Source: Clostridium algoriphilum | Lineage (GTDB): Bacteria > Bacillota > Clostridia > Clostridiales > Clostridiaceae | Direction: 5' to 3' | Assembly: GCF_020443705.1 (NCBI RefSeq) | Contig: NZ_JAIZZK010000010.1 | Coordinates: 55,286 to 119,285, forward strand | DNA length: 64,000 bases | Shown: positions 8,338 to 19,519 of the stretch, in pieces | Position numbering within the stretch: the stretch's first letter is position 1 | How the letters are laid out: every line of letters starts with the position of its first letter | Translations under genes and position numbers: made by a program | The notes under the pieces: generated by a model | Told to the model about the DNA's origin: nothing | What the model saw: the letters and a program-made list of their open reading frames with translations, nothing else | Databases searched by the model: none

Positions 8338-8464
8338 TATTATCCTCCTTGTGGTTATTTTCAGAATTATAAATCTCTTATTCTAAATAGAGATAGTACT
8401 ATATTAAATTGATTCTAATATAAATACTGTCCAAGGATTTTAAATATATACTTAAAATATAATT

Positions 8465-9271
8465 CTATTTAGTTTTGTTTACTACTTTTCTTTCAATTAG
8501 AGCAACCATTTCATACATAAGGTAAGCTAAGATGGAAAGTATTACTATACTCATCATTACCATATCTAGTTGGGAAATTTGACCACCATAGATTATTAAA
8601 AACCCTAACCCCTCTTTAGCTACTAAGAACTCACCCATGATTACACCTACCCATGAGAGGCCTACGTTGATCTTAAGTGCGGAAATAAGAGCTGGAATAG
8701 ATGCAGGTATAATTAAATTAATTAGTATTTGGAGTTTAGAAGCTCCAAAAGTTTTTAGGAGCTTAATTTTATCTTCATCAACTTCTCTAAAACCACTAAG
8801 TATGCTTATTATAGTTACAACTATTGATATTAAAAGAGCAATTACTATTATTGCTGTTATTCCATTGCCTACCCAAAATATAATAATGGGTGCAAGAGCT
8901 ATTTTTGGTAGTGCATTTAATACTATAAGATATGGATCTAAAACTTTTGAAACAAAATCTGACCACCATAGTAGAATTGCAATAAAGGCACCTAAGATAG
9001 TCCCCAATAAAAAACCTGTTATTGTTTCAAAACATGTTATGGAGATATTAGTTAAAAGTGTACCTTCATTATATATTACTACAAATGATTTAAACATTTT
9101 TGAGGGTGTACTTGTTAAAAAAGAATCAATCCAGTTAAGTCTCCCAGCTATTTCCCAAAGACTAAAAAAAACAATGAGTATTATTATCCTAGTAAAAATA
9201 ATAAGGCGCTTTTTCTTTTTTACATTTTTAATATAATTTCTTTGTTCTTCACTTTGAATCATCATTATCAT
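8465..9271 (-). CDS. ABC transporter permease, NitT/TauT (SsuC) family
   Basis: Permease of 268 residues with about six membrane helices. It has the binding-protein-dependent transport signature around GFREVDEDKIKLLKTFGASKLQILINLIIPASIPALISALKI (residues 160-200; the EAA loop) and the SsuC-like GLSWVGVIMGEFLVAKEGLG segment. It forms the channel of an importer with the ATPase that overlaps it by 23 bases. Family members carry sulfonates, taurine, nitrate, or thiamine and riboflavin precursors; the substrate here cannot be told. ATGs at 9271, 9265 and 9262 are in frame; AAGGAG is 4 bases before the first. Confidence 0.87.
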   Translation of the reverse strand: MIMMIQSEEQRNYIKNVKKKKRLIIFTRIIILIVFFSLWEIAGRLNWIDSFLTSTPSKMFKSFVVIYNEGTLLTNISITCFETITGFLLGTILGAFIAILLWWSDFVSKVLDPYLIVLNALPKIALAPIIIFWVGNGITAIIVIALLISIVVTIISILSGFREVDEDKIKLLKTFGASKLQILINLIIPASIPALISALKINVGLSWVGVIMGEFLVAKEGLGFLIIYGGQISQLDMVMMSIVILSILAYLMYEMVALIERKVVNKTK

Positions 9272-10022
9272 TCAACTCCTTCCAAATTTCATTGAAATAA
9301 ACTCTGAAATTTGGAGCTTCTCTACGTTTTAGAGGACAAGAGAAATCTTCCCCAAATTTAAGGGCCATGTGTTTAGCAATTACAGCAGGACGCTTTGAAA
9401 GTATAATAATTTCATCGGACATTGCAATAGCTTCAGCAATATCATGAGTAACCATTATAGTAGTCTTTTGTTCTTTTTTTATTATTTCATAAACTTCATC
9501 ACTAATGTTTAGTCTAGTTTGATAGTCTAAAGCTGAAAAAGGTTCATCTAAAAGAAGTATTTCAGGACTTAGAGCTAAGGTTCGAATTAGAGCAACTCTT
9601 TGGCGCATACCCCCAGATAATTCTCTTGGATGATGATCCTTAAATTCCCAAAGATTATAGCTTATTAATAGGTTTTTTACCCTTTCTTTATTGGCATCAG
9701 TAACGCAATGATTAATTTTAAGACCTATCAGTACATTGTCCCATATAGTTAACCAGTCGAACAATTGGTCTTTTTGAAACATATATCCTATTTTTAAAAA
9801 GTTTGAGCGATTAGCTGGGCGGTTAATTATTACTTTTCCATAAGAAGGTTCAATTAAACCTGCTATTATATTTAATAGAGTAGATTTTCCACAGCCAGAA
9901 GGGCCTACGATACTTAAAAACTTACCTTCTTGTACACCAAATGAGATATCTGCTAGAGCAGGAGTTTCTGCAGTTAAAGAGTGATAGTTCATACTTATAT
10001 TAATGATTTCTACTTTAATCAC
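9249..10022 (-). CDS. ABC transporter ATP-binding protein, NitT/TauT (SsuB) family
   Basis: ATPase subunit of about 257 residues. Motifs: Walker A GPSGCGKST, Q-loop FMFQKD region (GYMFQKDQLFDW), signature LSGGMRQR, Walker B LLLDEPFSALD and the His switch MVTHD. It drives the permease encoded in the overlapping downstream gene. An ATG at 10067 would add 15 residues, but GTG at 10022 has GAGGGG with 7 bases of spacing, and the protein then begins at the usual point (MIKVEIINISMNY), so I chose GTG. The binding protein is encoded 4.9 kb away at 14947-15981 on the same strand, beyond an opposite-strand gene. Confidence 0.87.
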   Translation of the reverse strand: MIKVEIINISMNYHSLTAETPALADISFGVQEGKFLSIVGPSGCGKSTLLNIIAGLIEPSYGKVIINRPANRSNFLKIGYMFQKDQLFDWLTIWDNVLIGLKINHCVTDANKERVKNLLISYNLWEFKDHHPRELSGGMRQRVALIRTLALSPEILLLDEPFSALDYQTRLNISDEVYEIIKKEQKTTIMVTHDIAEAIAMSDEIIILSKRPAVIAKHMALKFGEDFSCPLKRREAPNFRVYFNEIWKELNDNDDSK

Positions 10023-10515
10023 TTTATCATCCCCTCGAAAGTTATAGTTTAGTATATGAGTTTTCATAACGTATTGTTAACGACATTTAGAGATGATGAT
10101 TAATTACATTTAATCCAATTTATAAGTGTGAAGTGTTTTTTTTAGGTGGATAAAAGAATAAAGATTATAATGCAAAATAATTAAGAAGAAATAGGTTGAA
10201 AATATCATATTTGTAGAGTTATAATATACTATAATTATTTGTTGATTTTCTATAAATGTAATCAACAAATAAAAATAAAACAAGAAAGATATCTAAAAAA
10301 TGTAATTAACAGGAATAATATGGTGAAAATCTGCAATACAGAGAATAAAATAACTTTATCAAGAATAAAGATATATATATCTATAATTATGTTAATTTTT
10401 ATAATATTAAAAGTATAAAAAATTAGAGCTAAATTAAGATGCATAAGTATAAATAATAAATAAAAGATTATAAAAACACAAATAAGTCAAACTTGCGAGG
10501 AAAGAGAAGAGAATT
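10023..10515. other. AT-rich intergenic region with a 13-bp inverted repeat
   Basis: Divergent promoter region between the ABC ATPase gene (minus) and the activase gene (plus). The notable feature is a perfect inverted repeat, arms 10235-10247 (TTATTTGTTGATT) and 10260-10272, with a 12-base spacer and no T-tract after it, so it looks more like an operator or an RNA hairpin than a terminator. The rest is AT-rich and I saw no credible ORF or riboswitch. AGCTAAATTAAG-type sequence follows, and the activase ribosome site (GCGAGGAAAGAG) is at the right edge. Confidence 0.45.
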
Positions 10516-13500
10516 ATGAAAAATATATTACATGTTGGTTTAGATGTAGGTTCTACTACTGTTAAAATAGTAGTATTAAATGAGCAAGAAAAAACAGTTT
10601 ATAGCAAATATCAGAGGCACTTTTCAGATATAAAAAGTACAATAGCTGAACTTTTATACGAAGCTTATAACAATTTTAGTGAATCAAATATTACTATAGT
10701 TGTAACCGGATCAGGTGGACTAGCTCTATCTAAATGGATGAATATACCTTTTGTCCAAGAAGTAATAGCAAGCACATATGCCATAGAAAATATTATTCCA
10801 AGAACTAATGTTGCTATAGAACTAGGAGGAGAAGATGCAAAAATTATCTATTTTGATGGAGGAATAGATCAAAGGATGAACGGTACTTGCGCTGGTGGTA
10901 CTGGGGCATTTATTGATCAGATGGCATCACTTCTTCAAACTGATGCTACTGGACTCAATGAACTTGCAAAAAACTATAAAACTATTTATCCAATTGCCGC
11001 TAGATGTGGAGTGTTTGCAAAAACTGATATTCAACCTTTATTGAATGAGGGTGCAGCAAAGGAAGATGTTGCTGTGTCAGTTTTTCAGTCAGTGGTTAAC
11101 CAAACTATTAGTGGCCTTGCTTGTGGTAGACCAATCAGAGGAAATGTTGCATTTTTAGGGGGACCATTATTCTTCTTGTCTGAACTACGAAAAAGGTTTA
11201 TTGAAACTTTAAAACTAACAGAGGATCAAGTTATTTTTCCGAGTGATTCTCAGTTGTTTGTAGCAGTTGGGGCGGCTATGTCATCAAAGGATAATAGTGT
11301 TATTACATTTGAAGAATTAAAGAATCAGCTTCCAAAATTAAAGGAAGTGTCAAGCCATGATGTTAGGCGTTTTAGACCTTTATTTTCAGATGAACAAGAG
11401 CTACAAGCTTTTAATGAAAGGCAAAGCAAATATAAGGCAAAAAGAAGAGAATTAGAAGGGTATACAGGAAATTGTTTCCTAGGAATAGATGCTGGTTCTA
11501 CAACTACGAAAGTTACTCTTATAGATGAGGAAGGTGCACTTTTATACTCTTACTATGGGAGTAACGAAGGCAATCCACTAACATTAGTTAGAAAGGTATT
11601 AAAACATATATATTCAATTTTGCCTAAAGGTGTAACTATTCTAAATTCAGCAGTAACAGGCTATGGTGAAAAATTAATTATGGCAGCTTTAAAAGTGGAC
11701 ATTGGGGAAATTGAGACTATAGCTCATTACAAAGCAGCAGAATTTTTTATGCCTGGGGTTGATTTTATATTAGACATTGGTGGACAGGATATGAAATGTC
11801 TAAAAATAAAAAATGGAGTAATAGATAGTATAATGCTAAATGAAGCTTGCTCATCTGGATGTGGATCTTTTATAGAAACATTTGCTCAATCATTAAATAT
11901 GGGGGTATCTGATTTTGCAGATGTTGCATTGCAAGCTAAAAGTCCAGTGGACTTAGGTTCAAGATGCACTGTGTTTATGAATTCAAGAGTTAAACAGGCT
12001 CAGAAGGAGGGTGCATCTGTTGGAGATATATCAGCAGGGCTTTCTTATTCAGTAATAAAGAATGCACTACTTAAAGTTATTAAGATTAGAGATCCAAAGG
12101 ACATGGGTAAAAAGATAATAGTTCAAGGCGGAACATTTTATAATAGTGCGGTGCTTAGGGCTTTTGAGATTGTTTCAGGAAGAGAAGCAGTTAGACCAGA
12201 TATTGCAGGGCTTATGGGTGCATTTGGTGCTTCACTTATTGCAAAAGAAAGAAATGAAAATGATAAGACTTCTACATTGTTATCAATAAATCAATTGGAT
12301 AACTTAGTTGTAGAAAATTCTATGGGTAGATGTAAACAATGCGCAAATCAATGTGTTCTTACAATAAATCAATTTGATAAGAAGCGGGAATTTATATCTG
12401 GTAATAGATGCGAAAAGGCGCTAGGACTTAGTAATAAAAAAGAAGAAGTTCCTAATGTATATGATTATAAATATAAACGAATATTTGATTATATTCCATT
12501 AAAGAAGGAAAAAGCTCCTAGAGGTGTAATAGGAATTCCAAGAGTGCTAAATATATATGAAAATTACCCTTTCTGGTTTACTTTTTTTACAAACTTAGGA
12601 TTTAGGGTAGAAGTTTCTCAAAGATCTTCGAAGAAAGTATATGAGATGGGAATAGAGACTATCCCATCAGAATCTGCTTGTTACCCTGCAAAAATTGCAC
12701 ATGGACATATAATGAGCCTTATAAATAAGGGTATAGATCTAATATTTTATCCTTGTATTCCGTATGAAAAAAAAGAGCAGAAGGATGCAGACGATCATTA
12801 TAATTGCCCTATAGTAACTTCATATCCTGAGGTAATAAAAAATAATATGGATATTTTAAAGGAAAGAAATATCAAGTTCCTAAACCCATTTATATCACTC
12901 GACAATGAGAAAAAATTAGTGGTAAGATTAGCAGATGAGTTAGCTAGTTTTGGTATTAATAAAAAAGAAGTCGCAATTGCTGCGCAGAAGGCATGGACTG
13001 AAACTGAAAAGGTTAAACAAGACATTAGAAATAAAGGTGAGGAAGTTGTAGAGTATATTAGACGTACCGGAAAAAAGGGTATCGTTTTAGCTGGCAGACC
13101 TTATCATATAGATCCTGAGATTAACCACGGAATTCCTAGTGTAATTACTGACTTTGATATGCCTGTACTTACAGAGGATTCTGTGGCTCACTTAGGTGTT
13201 ATTGAAAGACCTCTAAGAGCGGTAGATCAGTGGGTATACCATTCTAGGTTATATGCAGCAGCGAGTTTTGTATCTGGCGAGCCAAATATTGAACTCATTC
13301 AGCTGAATTCTTTTGGATGTGGGCTTGATGCGGTAACTTCAGATCAAGTTGGCCAAATTTTAGAAAATAACGGTAAGTTATTTACAACATTAAAAATAGA
13401 TGAAGGAAATAACTTAGGGGCAGCTAGAATTAGAATTAGATCTTTAAAAGCTGCAATTAATGAAAGAGATAAAAATGGAATTTTGCCGACGAGAACTCAC

Positions 13501-14793
13501 GAGAGTGATAGTAAAATTATTTTCACAAAAGAAATGAGGAAAAATCATACAATTTTATGTCCACAAATGTCACCTATACATTTTCAATTTCTACAGGAAG
13601 CATTTAATGCATCAGGTTACAATCTACAAATATTGCCATCAGTAGATACTAAAGCTGTAGATGAAGGTCTAAAATATGTAAATAATGATGCTTGTTATCC
13701 TACAATAATTGTAGTTGGACAAATAATCGCTGCTCTGAAATCAGGTAGTTATGATTTAGATAATGTATCTGTAATAATTTCTCAAACTTGTGGAGGGTGT
13801 AGGGCTACAAATTACATTGGATTCCTTAGAAAAGCATTAAAAGATGCAGGATTTTCCAAAGTTCCAGTTTTATCTTTAAACGCCGCTGGTCTTGAGAAAA
13901 ACCCAGGGTTTAAGTTCACATATCCAATGATTAAAAAATCGATTATGGCATTAGTCTACGGAGATTTGCTTATGAGGGTTCTATACAAGGTTAGACCTTA
14001 TGAGGTAATAGAAGGCTCAGCTAATTTACTTTATGACAAGTGGGTAAAACTCTGTAAAGCTTCCGTGGTAAAAGGTAAAAGTAAAGAGTTTAAAAACAAT
14101 ATTACACAAATTGTATCAGAATTTGACTTTTTAGAAATTAATCATATTGTAAAACCTCAGGTAGGACTTGTAGGAGAAATTTTAGTTAAGTTTCATCCCA
14201 CAGCTAACAATAACATTATAAATGTTATTGAAAAAGAAGGTGGGGAGGCAGTTATGCCAGATTTAACTGACTTTTTCTTATACTGTGCTTTTGATGCTGA
14301 TTTTAAATACAAGTATTTAGGCAAAGGTAAAACTGATAAAATATTAAATAATATGGCCATTCAATATATAGAGGGTTATAGAAAACATATGAAATCAGTT
14401 CTTGAAAAGAGTAAAAGATTTCACGCGCCGAAAACTATACAAGAATTAGCAGTGGGAGCATCACCTATAATATCCTTAGGCAATCAGGCAGGTGAAGGTT
14501 GGTTTTTGACTGCTGAAATGGTTGAACTTATTGAGAGCGGAACAAAAAACATAGTATGTATGCAGCCTTTTGCTTGTCTTCCTAATCATGTAACAGGTAA
14601 AGGAATGATTAAGGAATTAAAGAGAAGATACCCAGGGGCTAATATAACTGCTATAGATTATGACCCAGGTGCAAGTGAAGTAAATCAAATTAACAGGATT
14701 AAGCTTATGATGTCTATTGCTTTTAAAAATCTTAAGAGTGAAGAAGAAATGAAAATTGCATATGATGAGGCAGCTAGTGACAAAAAAGAATAG
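10516..14793 (+). CDS. 2-hydroxyacyl-CoA dehydratase activase-like protein, double BcrAD/BadFG ATPase plus DUF2229
   Basis: Giant cytosolic protein of 1425 residues. Residues 1-260 form one BcrAD/BadFG ASKHA ATPase domain ([40 protein letters not shown]) and residues 325-585 a second ([34 protein letters not shown]). These Cys-containing loops bind the subunit-bridging [4Fe-4S] cluster in HgdC-type activators. A C..C...C motif ([10 protein letters not shown], near 606) leads into a DUF2229/HgdB-like C-terminal half with further conserved Cys ([23 protein letters not shown]). Family members are presumed to be ATP-driven electron donors for dehydratase-like reactions, but the substrate of this long form is unknown. 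No dehydratase genes adjoin it. RBS GAGGAAAGAG. Confidence 0.88.
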   Translation: MKNILHVGLDVGSTTVKIVVLNEQEKTVYSKYQRHFSDIKSTIAELLYEAYNNFSESNITIVVTGSGGLALSKWMNIPFVQEVIASTYAIENIIPRTNVAIELGGEDAKIIYFDGGIDQRMNGTCAGGTGAFIDQMASLLQTDATGLNELAKNYKTIYPIAARCGVFAKTDIQPLLNEGAAKEDVAVSVFQSVVNQTISGLACGRPIRGNVAFLGGPLFFLSELRKRFIETLKLTEDQVIFPSDSQLFVAVGAAMSSKDNSVITFEELKNQLPKLKEVSSHDVRRFRPLFSDEQELQAFNERQSKYKAKRRELEGYTGNCFLGIDAGSTTTKVTLIDEEGALLYSYYGSNEGNPLTLVRKVLKHIYSILPKGVTILNSAVTGYGEKLIMAALKVDIGEIETIAHYKAAEFFMPGVDFILDIGGQDMKCLKIKNGVIDSIMLNEACSSGCGSFIETFAQSLNMGVSDFADVALQAKSPVDLGSRCTVFMNSRVKQAQKEGASVGDISAGLSYSVIKNALLKVIKIRDPKDMGKKIIVQGGTFYNSAVLRAFEIVSGREAVRPDIAGLMGAFGASLIAKERNENDKTSTLLSINQLDNLVVENSMGRCKQCANQCVLTINQFDKKREFISGNRCEKALGLSNKKEEVPNVYDYKYKRIFDYIPLKKEKAPRGVIGIPRVLNIYENYPFWFTFFTNLGFRVEVSQRSSKKVYEMGIETIPSESACYPAKIAHGHIMSLINKGIDLIFYPCIPYEKKEQKDADDHYNCPIVTSYPEVIKNNMDILKERNIKFLNPFISLDNEKKLVVRLADELASFGINKKEVAIAAQKAWTETEKVKQDIRNKGEEVVEYIRRTGKKGIVLAGRPYHIDPEINHGIPSVITDFDMPVLTEDSVAHLGVIERPLRAVDQWVYHSRLYAAASFVSGEPNIELIQLNSFGCGLDAVTSDQVGQILENNGKLFTTLKIDEGNNLGAARIRIRSLKAAINERDKNGILPTRTHESDSKIIFTKEMRKNHTILCPQMSPIHFQFLQEAFNASGYNLQILPSVDTKAVDEGLKYVNNDACYPTIIVVGQIIAALKSGSYDLDNVSVIISQTCGGCRATNYIGFLRKALKDAGFSKVPVLSLNAAGLEKNPGFKFTYPMIKKSIMALVYGDLLMRVLYKVRPYEVIEGSANLLYDKWVKLCKASVVKGKSKEFKNNITQIVSEFDFLEINHIVKPQVGLVGEILVKFHPTANNNIINVIEKEGGEAVMPDLTDFFLYCAFDADFKYKYLGKGKTDKILNNMAIQYIEGYRKHMKSVLEKSKRFHAPKTIQELAVGASPIISLGNQAGEGWFLTAEMVELIESGTKNIVCMQPFACLPNHVTGKGMIKELKRRYPGANITAIDYDPGASEVNQINRIKLMMSIAFKNLKSEEEMKIAYDEAASDKKE

Positions 14794-14873
14794 CATAATC
14801 TAAGAAAAATATTAAAATTATCACTGGTAAGCCTATTATTAAAAGAATACAAAGGTGTATTAGTAACTATAAT

Positions 14874-14942
14874 AATGAAGGTTCGGTATTTATGATGGTC
14901 TACTATCAGAACATCATAAATGTCGAACCTTCATTTATTTGT
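14874..14942. terminator. Long hairpin terminator between convergent activase and binding-protein genes
   Basis: Arms 14874-14897 and 14912-14934 pair over 24 bp (two G-T wobbles) around a 14-base loop. A T-rich stretch follows on the plus strand. The arm begins AATGAAGGTTCG. It is unusually long for a terminator. Confidence 0.75.
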
Positions 14943-14946
14943 TTAA

Positions 14947-15981
14947 TTATTTTATATCGGTTACGGCTTTCTTGCTAAATGTAGTGTTTACAATTTTATC
15001 AAAGTCAGGTCTTGCAGGTATTAATGATGCTTTATAAGATTGTATTATATCCATAAGTTTTGTTAAGTTCGCTGTAGTTAATGTTGGGTTCGTTGAGAAG
15101 GCATTTACATTTCTGTAGTTTTTGATAGATGCAGTAAGTACAGCTTCGTCTGTACCAGGGAAGTAGGATTTTATTGAAGTTACGACTTCTTTATCAGAAT
15201 GACTATTAACCCATTTTTGACCTTTATATATTGCATTAGTGAATTTTTGCATTACTGCTGGATTTTTTGCTATATAAGATTTTGTAGCAAAAAAGCATGT
15301 ATAAGGTATAGTTCCAGCTGACTCTCCCACTGAAGCTACAATATTTCCAGAATTACTTTTTTTCATTGTACTAGCAGTTGGTTCAAAGAGAGCAACGTAA
15401 TCACCTGTACCAGCTTTAAAAGCACCAGCAGTAGCTGTGAAAGCAAGGTTTGTAATGATTTTTACATCAACCCCAGGTTTTAAACCATGATTTTTTAGAA
15501 CATATTCAAGGGTCATCTCAGGTACTCCACCGGGTCTCCCACCTATTATAGTTTTGCCTTTTAAGGATTCCCACTTAAAATTTGTCTCAGTTTTTCTAGA
15601 TACTAGAAAAGATCCATCTTTTTGTGTTAATTGTGCAAATAGAACTGGATAGTCTGTTCGGTGCTGATTATAGATGTAAATAATTTGTTCTGGTCCGCAT
15701 AAACCTATGTCGGAAGCTTTACTTAAAACTTGTTGCATAGTTTTATCTGCACCTTGACCAGTCGAAAGGTCAATATCAAGGCCTTCTTCTTTAAAGTAAC
15801 CCTGAGTAATAGCTGCATACATAGGAGCATAAAAAATAGAGCGGACTACTTCATTTAACTTTACTTTAACTAAAGGAGTAGTTTTAGTAGTAGTAGCTTT
15901 TTGTGTACATCCAGAAAGTAATGTTGTTACAAAGACAAGAGAAACAAGTAACGAAAAAACTGAAAGCTTTTTAATTTTCAT
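14947..15981 (-). CDS. ABC transporter substrate-binding lipoprotein (NMT1/ThiY-like)
   Basis: Lipoprotein of 344 residues with a clear signal: MKIKKL, a hydrophobic core and a lipobox LLSGC ending at Cys25, then a Thr-rich linker. The mature part matches NMT1/NitT-TauT binding proteins (VRSIFYAPMYAAITQGYFKEEGLDIDLS, GQGADKTMQQVLS, GGRPGGVPEMTLEYVLK). It would deliver a small solute to the permease/ATPase pair at 8465-10022. GGAGGTATCT directly precedes the ATG at 15981; an upstream ATG at 15993 would put the ribosome site inside the gene. Family members bind HMP-type thiamine precursors, riboflavin, sulfonates or nitrate; no TPP or FMN leader was found to discriminate. Confidence 0.85.
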   Translation of the reverse strand: MKIKKLSVFSLLVSLVFVTTLLSGCTQKATTTKTTPLVKVKLNEVVRSIFYAPMYAAITQGYFKEEGLDIDLSTGQGADKTMQQVLSKASDIGLCGPEQIIYIYNQHRTDYPVLFAQLTQKDGSFLVSRKTETNFKWESLKGKTIIGGRPGGVPEMTLEYVLKNHGLKPGVDVKIITNLAFTATAGAFKAGTGDYVALFEPTASTMKKSNSGNIVASVGESAGTIPYTCFFATKSYIAKNPAVMQKFTNAIYKGQKWVNSHSDKEVVTSIKSYFPGTDEAVLTASIKNYRNVNAFSTNPTLTTANLTKLMDIIQSYKASLIPARPDFDKIVNTTFSKKAVTDIK

Positions 15982-16068
15982 AGATACCTCCATATTTTAT
16001 AGTTGTTATTATTATATAATATGAAAAATTGTGTATATGTGACATTAATATGTTTGAAATGAAATATC

Positions 16069-16096
16069 TTGACATATGAAAATTAAGATGTATAAT
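16069..16096 (+). promoter_or_regulatory. Sigma-A promoter of the valS T-box transcript
   Basis: TTGACA at 16069-16074 and TATAAT at 16091-16096 are both consensus, with a 16-base spacer. The stretch that follows (16123-16185) has imperfect repeats of about 23 bases around AACTAAACAATAAA before the T-box begins. Confidence 0.8.
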
Positions 16097-16184
16097 AGAG
16101 AACAAATGATATTTAAACAACATTTATAACAACTAAACAATAAAATGCTTAATAACTAAACAATAAATGGTTAGATAACTAGAT

Positions 16185-16450
16185 AAAAATTGAATAAAAT
16201 CTTTAAAAGCTTAGATGAAGAGGAGTAGAGGGAAATTAATATTCAGAGAGGAAGATCCATGGGTTGTAAGATCTTCTATATGAAAAACCTTGAAGTAGCT
16301 TCGGAGCTTCTTTGCCACATTCATTTTATTATGAGTAGAGGGTATAAGACGGTTTTCTTAATCGTTAAATTATTAAGAGCCTGCATATATGCAGGAAAAA
16401 AGGTGGTACCGCGAGCTTTTCGTCCTTTTATAGACGAAGGCTCTTTTTTT
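16185..16450 (+). promoter_or_regulatory. T-box leader of valS (valine-responsive)
   Basis: Contains the T-box sequence AGGTGGTACCGCG at 16401-16413, stem I elements (GAGGAGTAGAG at about 16218 and the apical AGAGAGGAAGATCC/GATCTTCT arms), and a terminator whose stem GAGCTTTTCGTC pairs with GACGAAGGCTC before TTTTTTT (16413-16450). The triplet GTA at 16295-16297 lies 5 bases before GGAGC, the same position as TTC in the pheS leader of this window, so it is the likely specifier codon for tRNA-Val. Uncharged tRNA-Val should favour antitermination. Confidence 0.93.
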
Positions 16451-16515
16451 ATTGTTTAAAAAATAAACACTATAGAGATATTGATATACTAATTATTATT
16501 TAGGAGGAATTAATT

Positions 16516-19158
16516 ATGGAAGAGATTAATAATATTGAAAAAAATTATGATCCCAAAGAATTTGAAGAAAGACTTTATGCATGGTGGGAAGAAAAAGGAT
16601 TTTTTACACCAGAAGTTGATAAAGATAAGAAACCTTTCACAATAGTAATGCCACCACCAAATATAACAGGAAAATTACATTTAGGTCATGCTCTTGATAA
16701 TACTCTTCAAGACATATTAATAAGAACTAAAAGAATGCAAGGGTATAGCACCTTGTGGCTACCTGGTGAAGACCATGCTAGTATTGCAACAGAAGTAAAG
16801 GTTGAAAATGAACTTTTAAAGAAGGGTCTTAAGAAAAAAGAAATGGGAAGAGAAGCCTTCCTTGAAAAGGTTTGGGACTGGACTAATGAATATAGAGCAA
16901 AAATCAGGGGTCAAATAAGAAAAATGGGATGTTCTGTTGACTTTACAAGAGAAAGCTTTACTATGGATGAAAATTTAAATCATGCTGTAAGGGAAGTTTT
17001 CGTTAAATTATATAATGATGGACTTATTTATAAGGGAAATAGAATAACAAACTGGTGCCCAAAATGCATGACAGCAATATCAGATGCTGAGATAGAGTTT
17101 GAAGAACAAGAAGGTCACTTCTGGCATATAAAATATCCAGTAATAGGTAGTGACGAATTCTTAGAAATAGCTACAACAAGACCAGAAACTATGCTTGGTG
17201 ATACAGCAGTAGCTGTAAATCCTAAAGACCCACGTTATACACATTTAGTAGGAAAAAAAATAATGTTACCCCTAGTAAATAGAGAAATACCAATAGTTGA
17301 AGATGATTACGTTGACATAGAGTTTGGAACAGGTGCGGTTAAGATTACTCCAGCACATGATCCTAATGATTATCAGATAGGAAAGAGACATAACCTACCG
17401 GAAATAGTAATCCTAAACGAAAATGCTACTATAAGTGATGGCTACGGAAAATATTCAGGTCTTGATAGATACGAGGCACGAAAAGTTATGGTAGAAGATT
17501 TAGATAAAGCAGGCCTACTTGTTAAAATAAAAGACCATGCTCATAATGTAGGGACTCACGATAGGTGCAAAACTACTGTAGAGCCAATGTTATCAGAGCA
17601 ATGGTACGTTAAAATGGAATCTCTTGCAAAACCAGCAATTGACGCTGTTCGTGAAAATAAAACTAAATTTGTTCCTGAGAGGTTTGATAAAACATATTTT
17701 AACTGGATGGAAAATATACAAGATTGGTGTATATCAAGACAGTTATGGTGGGGACATAGAATACCAGTATGGTACTGTAAAGACTGTGGGGAAATGATTG
17801 TTTCAGTTAATGCACCAGAAAATTGTACTAAATGTAATAGTACAAATTTAAATCAAGATAAAGATGTTTTAGATACTTGGTTTAGTTCTGCACTATGGCC
17901 TTTCTCAACACTTGGTTGGCCAAATAATACAGAGGATTTAAAACACTTCTATCCAACAAGTGTTTTAGTAACAGGATATGATATCATATTCTTCTGGGTT
18001 GCAAGAATGATCTTTTCTGGAATTTACAATTTAAAGGAAGTGCCATTTGAAACAGTAGTAATACATGGAATGGTTAGAGATGAACAAGGAAGAAAAATGT
18101 CTAAGTCCCTAGGAAATGGTATAGATCCATTAGACGTAATAGACAAATATGGTGCAGATGCGCTAAGATTCTCACTCGCAACAGGAAATTCACCAGGTAG
18201 CGATATAAGATTCTATGAGTCAAGAGTTGAAGCTGCTAGAAACTTTGCTAATAAAATTTGGAATGCTTCTAGGTTTGTTATGATGAATTTCAATGAAGAA
18301 CTTATGACAAAATATAAAGATAATAAAAATTATACTGTTGCAGATAAGTGGATATTGTCAAGAATGAACACTGTGACAAAAGAAGTAACAGAAAATATTG
18401 AAAAATATGAAATAGGGATAGCACTTCAAAAGACTCATGACTTTATGTGGACAGAATTTTGTGATTGGTATATTGAACTTATTAAACCAGTTCTATATGC
18501 AGAAGACGGTGAGGCAAAGGGTATTGCACTTAATGTTTTAAACACTGTACTAAAAACTGGACTTAAATTACTTCACCCAGTTATGCCATTTATAACAGAA
18601 GAAATTTATACTCACTTAGATAATGAATATGAATCTATTACGATTTCTAGATGGCCAGAGTATGATGTAGAACTTAAAGACGAAAAAGCTGAAGAAAAAA
18701 TGAACTATATTATAGAAGCAATAAAAGATGTTAGAAATGCTAGAACAGGTATGAATGTAGCACCTTCAAGAAAAGCTAAGGTATTTATATATGCAACAGA
18801 GGCAAAACAGGCATTTGAAGAAGGGATGGTATATTTTCAAAAACTTGCATCAGCTAGTGAAGTAAAGTTTTTAGAAACTAAGGCTGAAGCACCAGAAAAC
18901 GTAGTTACAGTAGTGACTAGTGGTGCCGAGATATACATGCCATTACATGAGCTAGTAGATTTAGAAAAAGAATTAGAAAGACTAAATAAAGAGAAAGATA
19001 AATTAAGAAAAGAAATAGATAGAGTAGAGAAGAAGCTTTCTAATGAAAAATTCACTGCTAAAGCACCAGTAGAGGTGGTTGACGAAGAAAAAGCAAAAGG
19101 CGAAAAATATAAAGAAATGTACAATACAGTAATTCAAAGTATACAAAATTTAAAATAA
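16516..19158 (+). CDS. valS: Valyl-tRNA synthetase
   Basis: Class I aminoacyl-tRNA synthetase of 880 residues that charges tRNA-Val. The HIGH motif appears as [15 protein letters not shown] near residues 48-62 and KMSKS as [11 protein letters not shown] near 530-540. The editing domain holds [13 protein letters not shown], and the C-terminal coiled coil ([19 protein letters not shown] onward) is the Val-specific tRNA arm-binding segment. Full length for the family. The ATG follows AGGAGG. Expression is set by the T-box directly upstream, and a strong terminator follows, so it is monocistronic. tRNA-Val(TAC) is itself encoded at 37664-37739. Confidence 0.98.
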   Translation: MEEINNIEKNYDPKEFEERLYAWWEEKGFFTPEVDKDKKPFTIVMPPPNITGKLHLGHALDNTLQDILIRTKRMQGYSTLWLPGEDHASIATEVKVENELLKKGLKKKEMGREAFLEKVWDWTNEYRAKIRGQIRKMGCSVDFTRESFTMDENLNHAVREVFVKLYNDGLIYKGNRITNWCPKCMTAISDAEIEFEEQEGHFWHIKYPVIGSDEFLEIATTRPETMLGDTAVAVNPKDPRYTHLVGKKIMLPLVNREIPIVEDDYVDIEFGTGAVKITPAHDPNDYQIGKRHNLPEIVILNENATISDGYGKYSGLDRYEARKVMVEDLDKAGLLVKIKDHAHNVGTHDRCKTTVEPMLSEQWYVKMESLAKPAIDAVRENKTKFVPERFDKTYFNWMENIQDWCISRQLWWGHRIPVWYCKDCGEMIVSVNAPENCTKCNSTNLNQDKDVLDTWFSSALWPFSTLGWPNNTEDLKHFYPTSVLVTGYDIIFFWVARMIFSGIYNLKEVPFETVVIHGMVRDEQGRKMSKSLGNGIDPLDVIDKYGADALRFSLATGNSPGSDIRFYESRVEAARNFANKIWNASRFVMMNFNEELMTKYKDNKNYTVADKWILSRMNTVTKEVTENIEKYEIGIALQKTHDFMWTEFCDWYIELIKPVLYAEDGEAKGIALNVLNTVLKTGLKLLHPVMPFITEEIYTHLDNEYESITISRWPEYDVELKDEKAEEKMNYIIEAIKDVRNARTGMNVAPSRKAKVFIYATEAKQAFEEGMVYFQKLASASEVKFLETKAEAPENVVTVVTSGAEIYMPLHELVDLEKELERLNKEKDKLRKEIDRVEKKLSNEKFTAKAPVEVVDEEKAKGEKYKEMYNTVIQSIQNLK

Positions 19159-19180
19159 TTTTAATTACAAAGTAAACTGA

Positions 19181-19222
19181 AACTATGGGATAGACATAAA
19201 AAGTCTATTCCATAGTTTTTTG
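19181..19222 (+). terminator. Terminator after valS
   Basis: AACTATGGGATAGAC pairs with GTCTATTCCATAGTT (one G-T) around a 7-base loop, then TTTT. Confidence 0.88.
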
Positions 19223-19490
19223 TTATAACATTGATTTTAGTTGATTGTTATAGGACAACTACTAATTGTTTCTACAAGGTCAGTATTCATAGCAAAGTTA
19301 AATTTAAAGTTAATATCAGGAAGTTTATATAATTACAATATTATATAAAATGAATTAAATAGGTTCAATTTTTTTTGAATATGAAAGGTACTAGTGGGCA
19401 AAGCGAACATAGATGTATTAAGTAATTATTGATAATGTGGGTGTAATTTGAAGTTATAGTTTATGGATATAAATACAAGTTAAAAAATAG
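19223..19490. other. Intergenic stretch upstream of the SAM-I controlled operon
   Basis: About 270 bases between the valS terminator and the opp promoter. AT-rich, no credible ORF. The segment TTGTTATAACATTG...TTGATTGTTATAGGACAAC near 19221-19260 has a repeated TTGTTATA, of unknown meaning. Confidence 0.4.
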
Positions 19491-19519
19491 TTGACATTTA
19501 TTTAATTATTTGCTATTAT
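19491..19519 (+). promoter_or_regulatory. Sigma-A promoter of the opp operon
   Basis: TTGACA at 19491-19496, a 17-base spacer, and TATTAT at 19514-19519. The next bases form the palindrome, and the SAM-I aptamer begins about 40 bases on. Confidence 0.78.

Noticed and set aside
8637..9236. 199-codon plus-strand ORF opposite the ABC permease
   Set aside because: It is the shadow of the permease gene; no ribosome site and no recognisable family.
10023..10515. A TPP or FMN riboswitch that would identify the importer substrate
   Set aside because: No TPP core (CTGAGA with ACCTGA) or FMN core (AGGGCA) was found in the leader of either the ATPase or binding-protein gene.
16259..16459. 66-codon ORF in the valS leader
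   Set aside because: It lies inside the T-box and its sequence is that of the aptamer and terminator stems, with no ribosome site.
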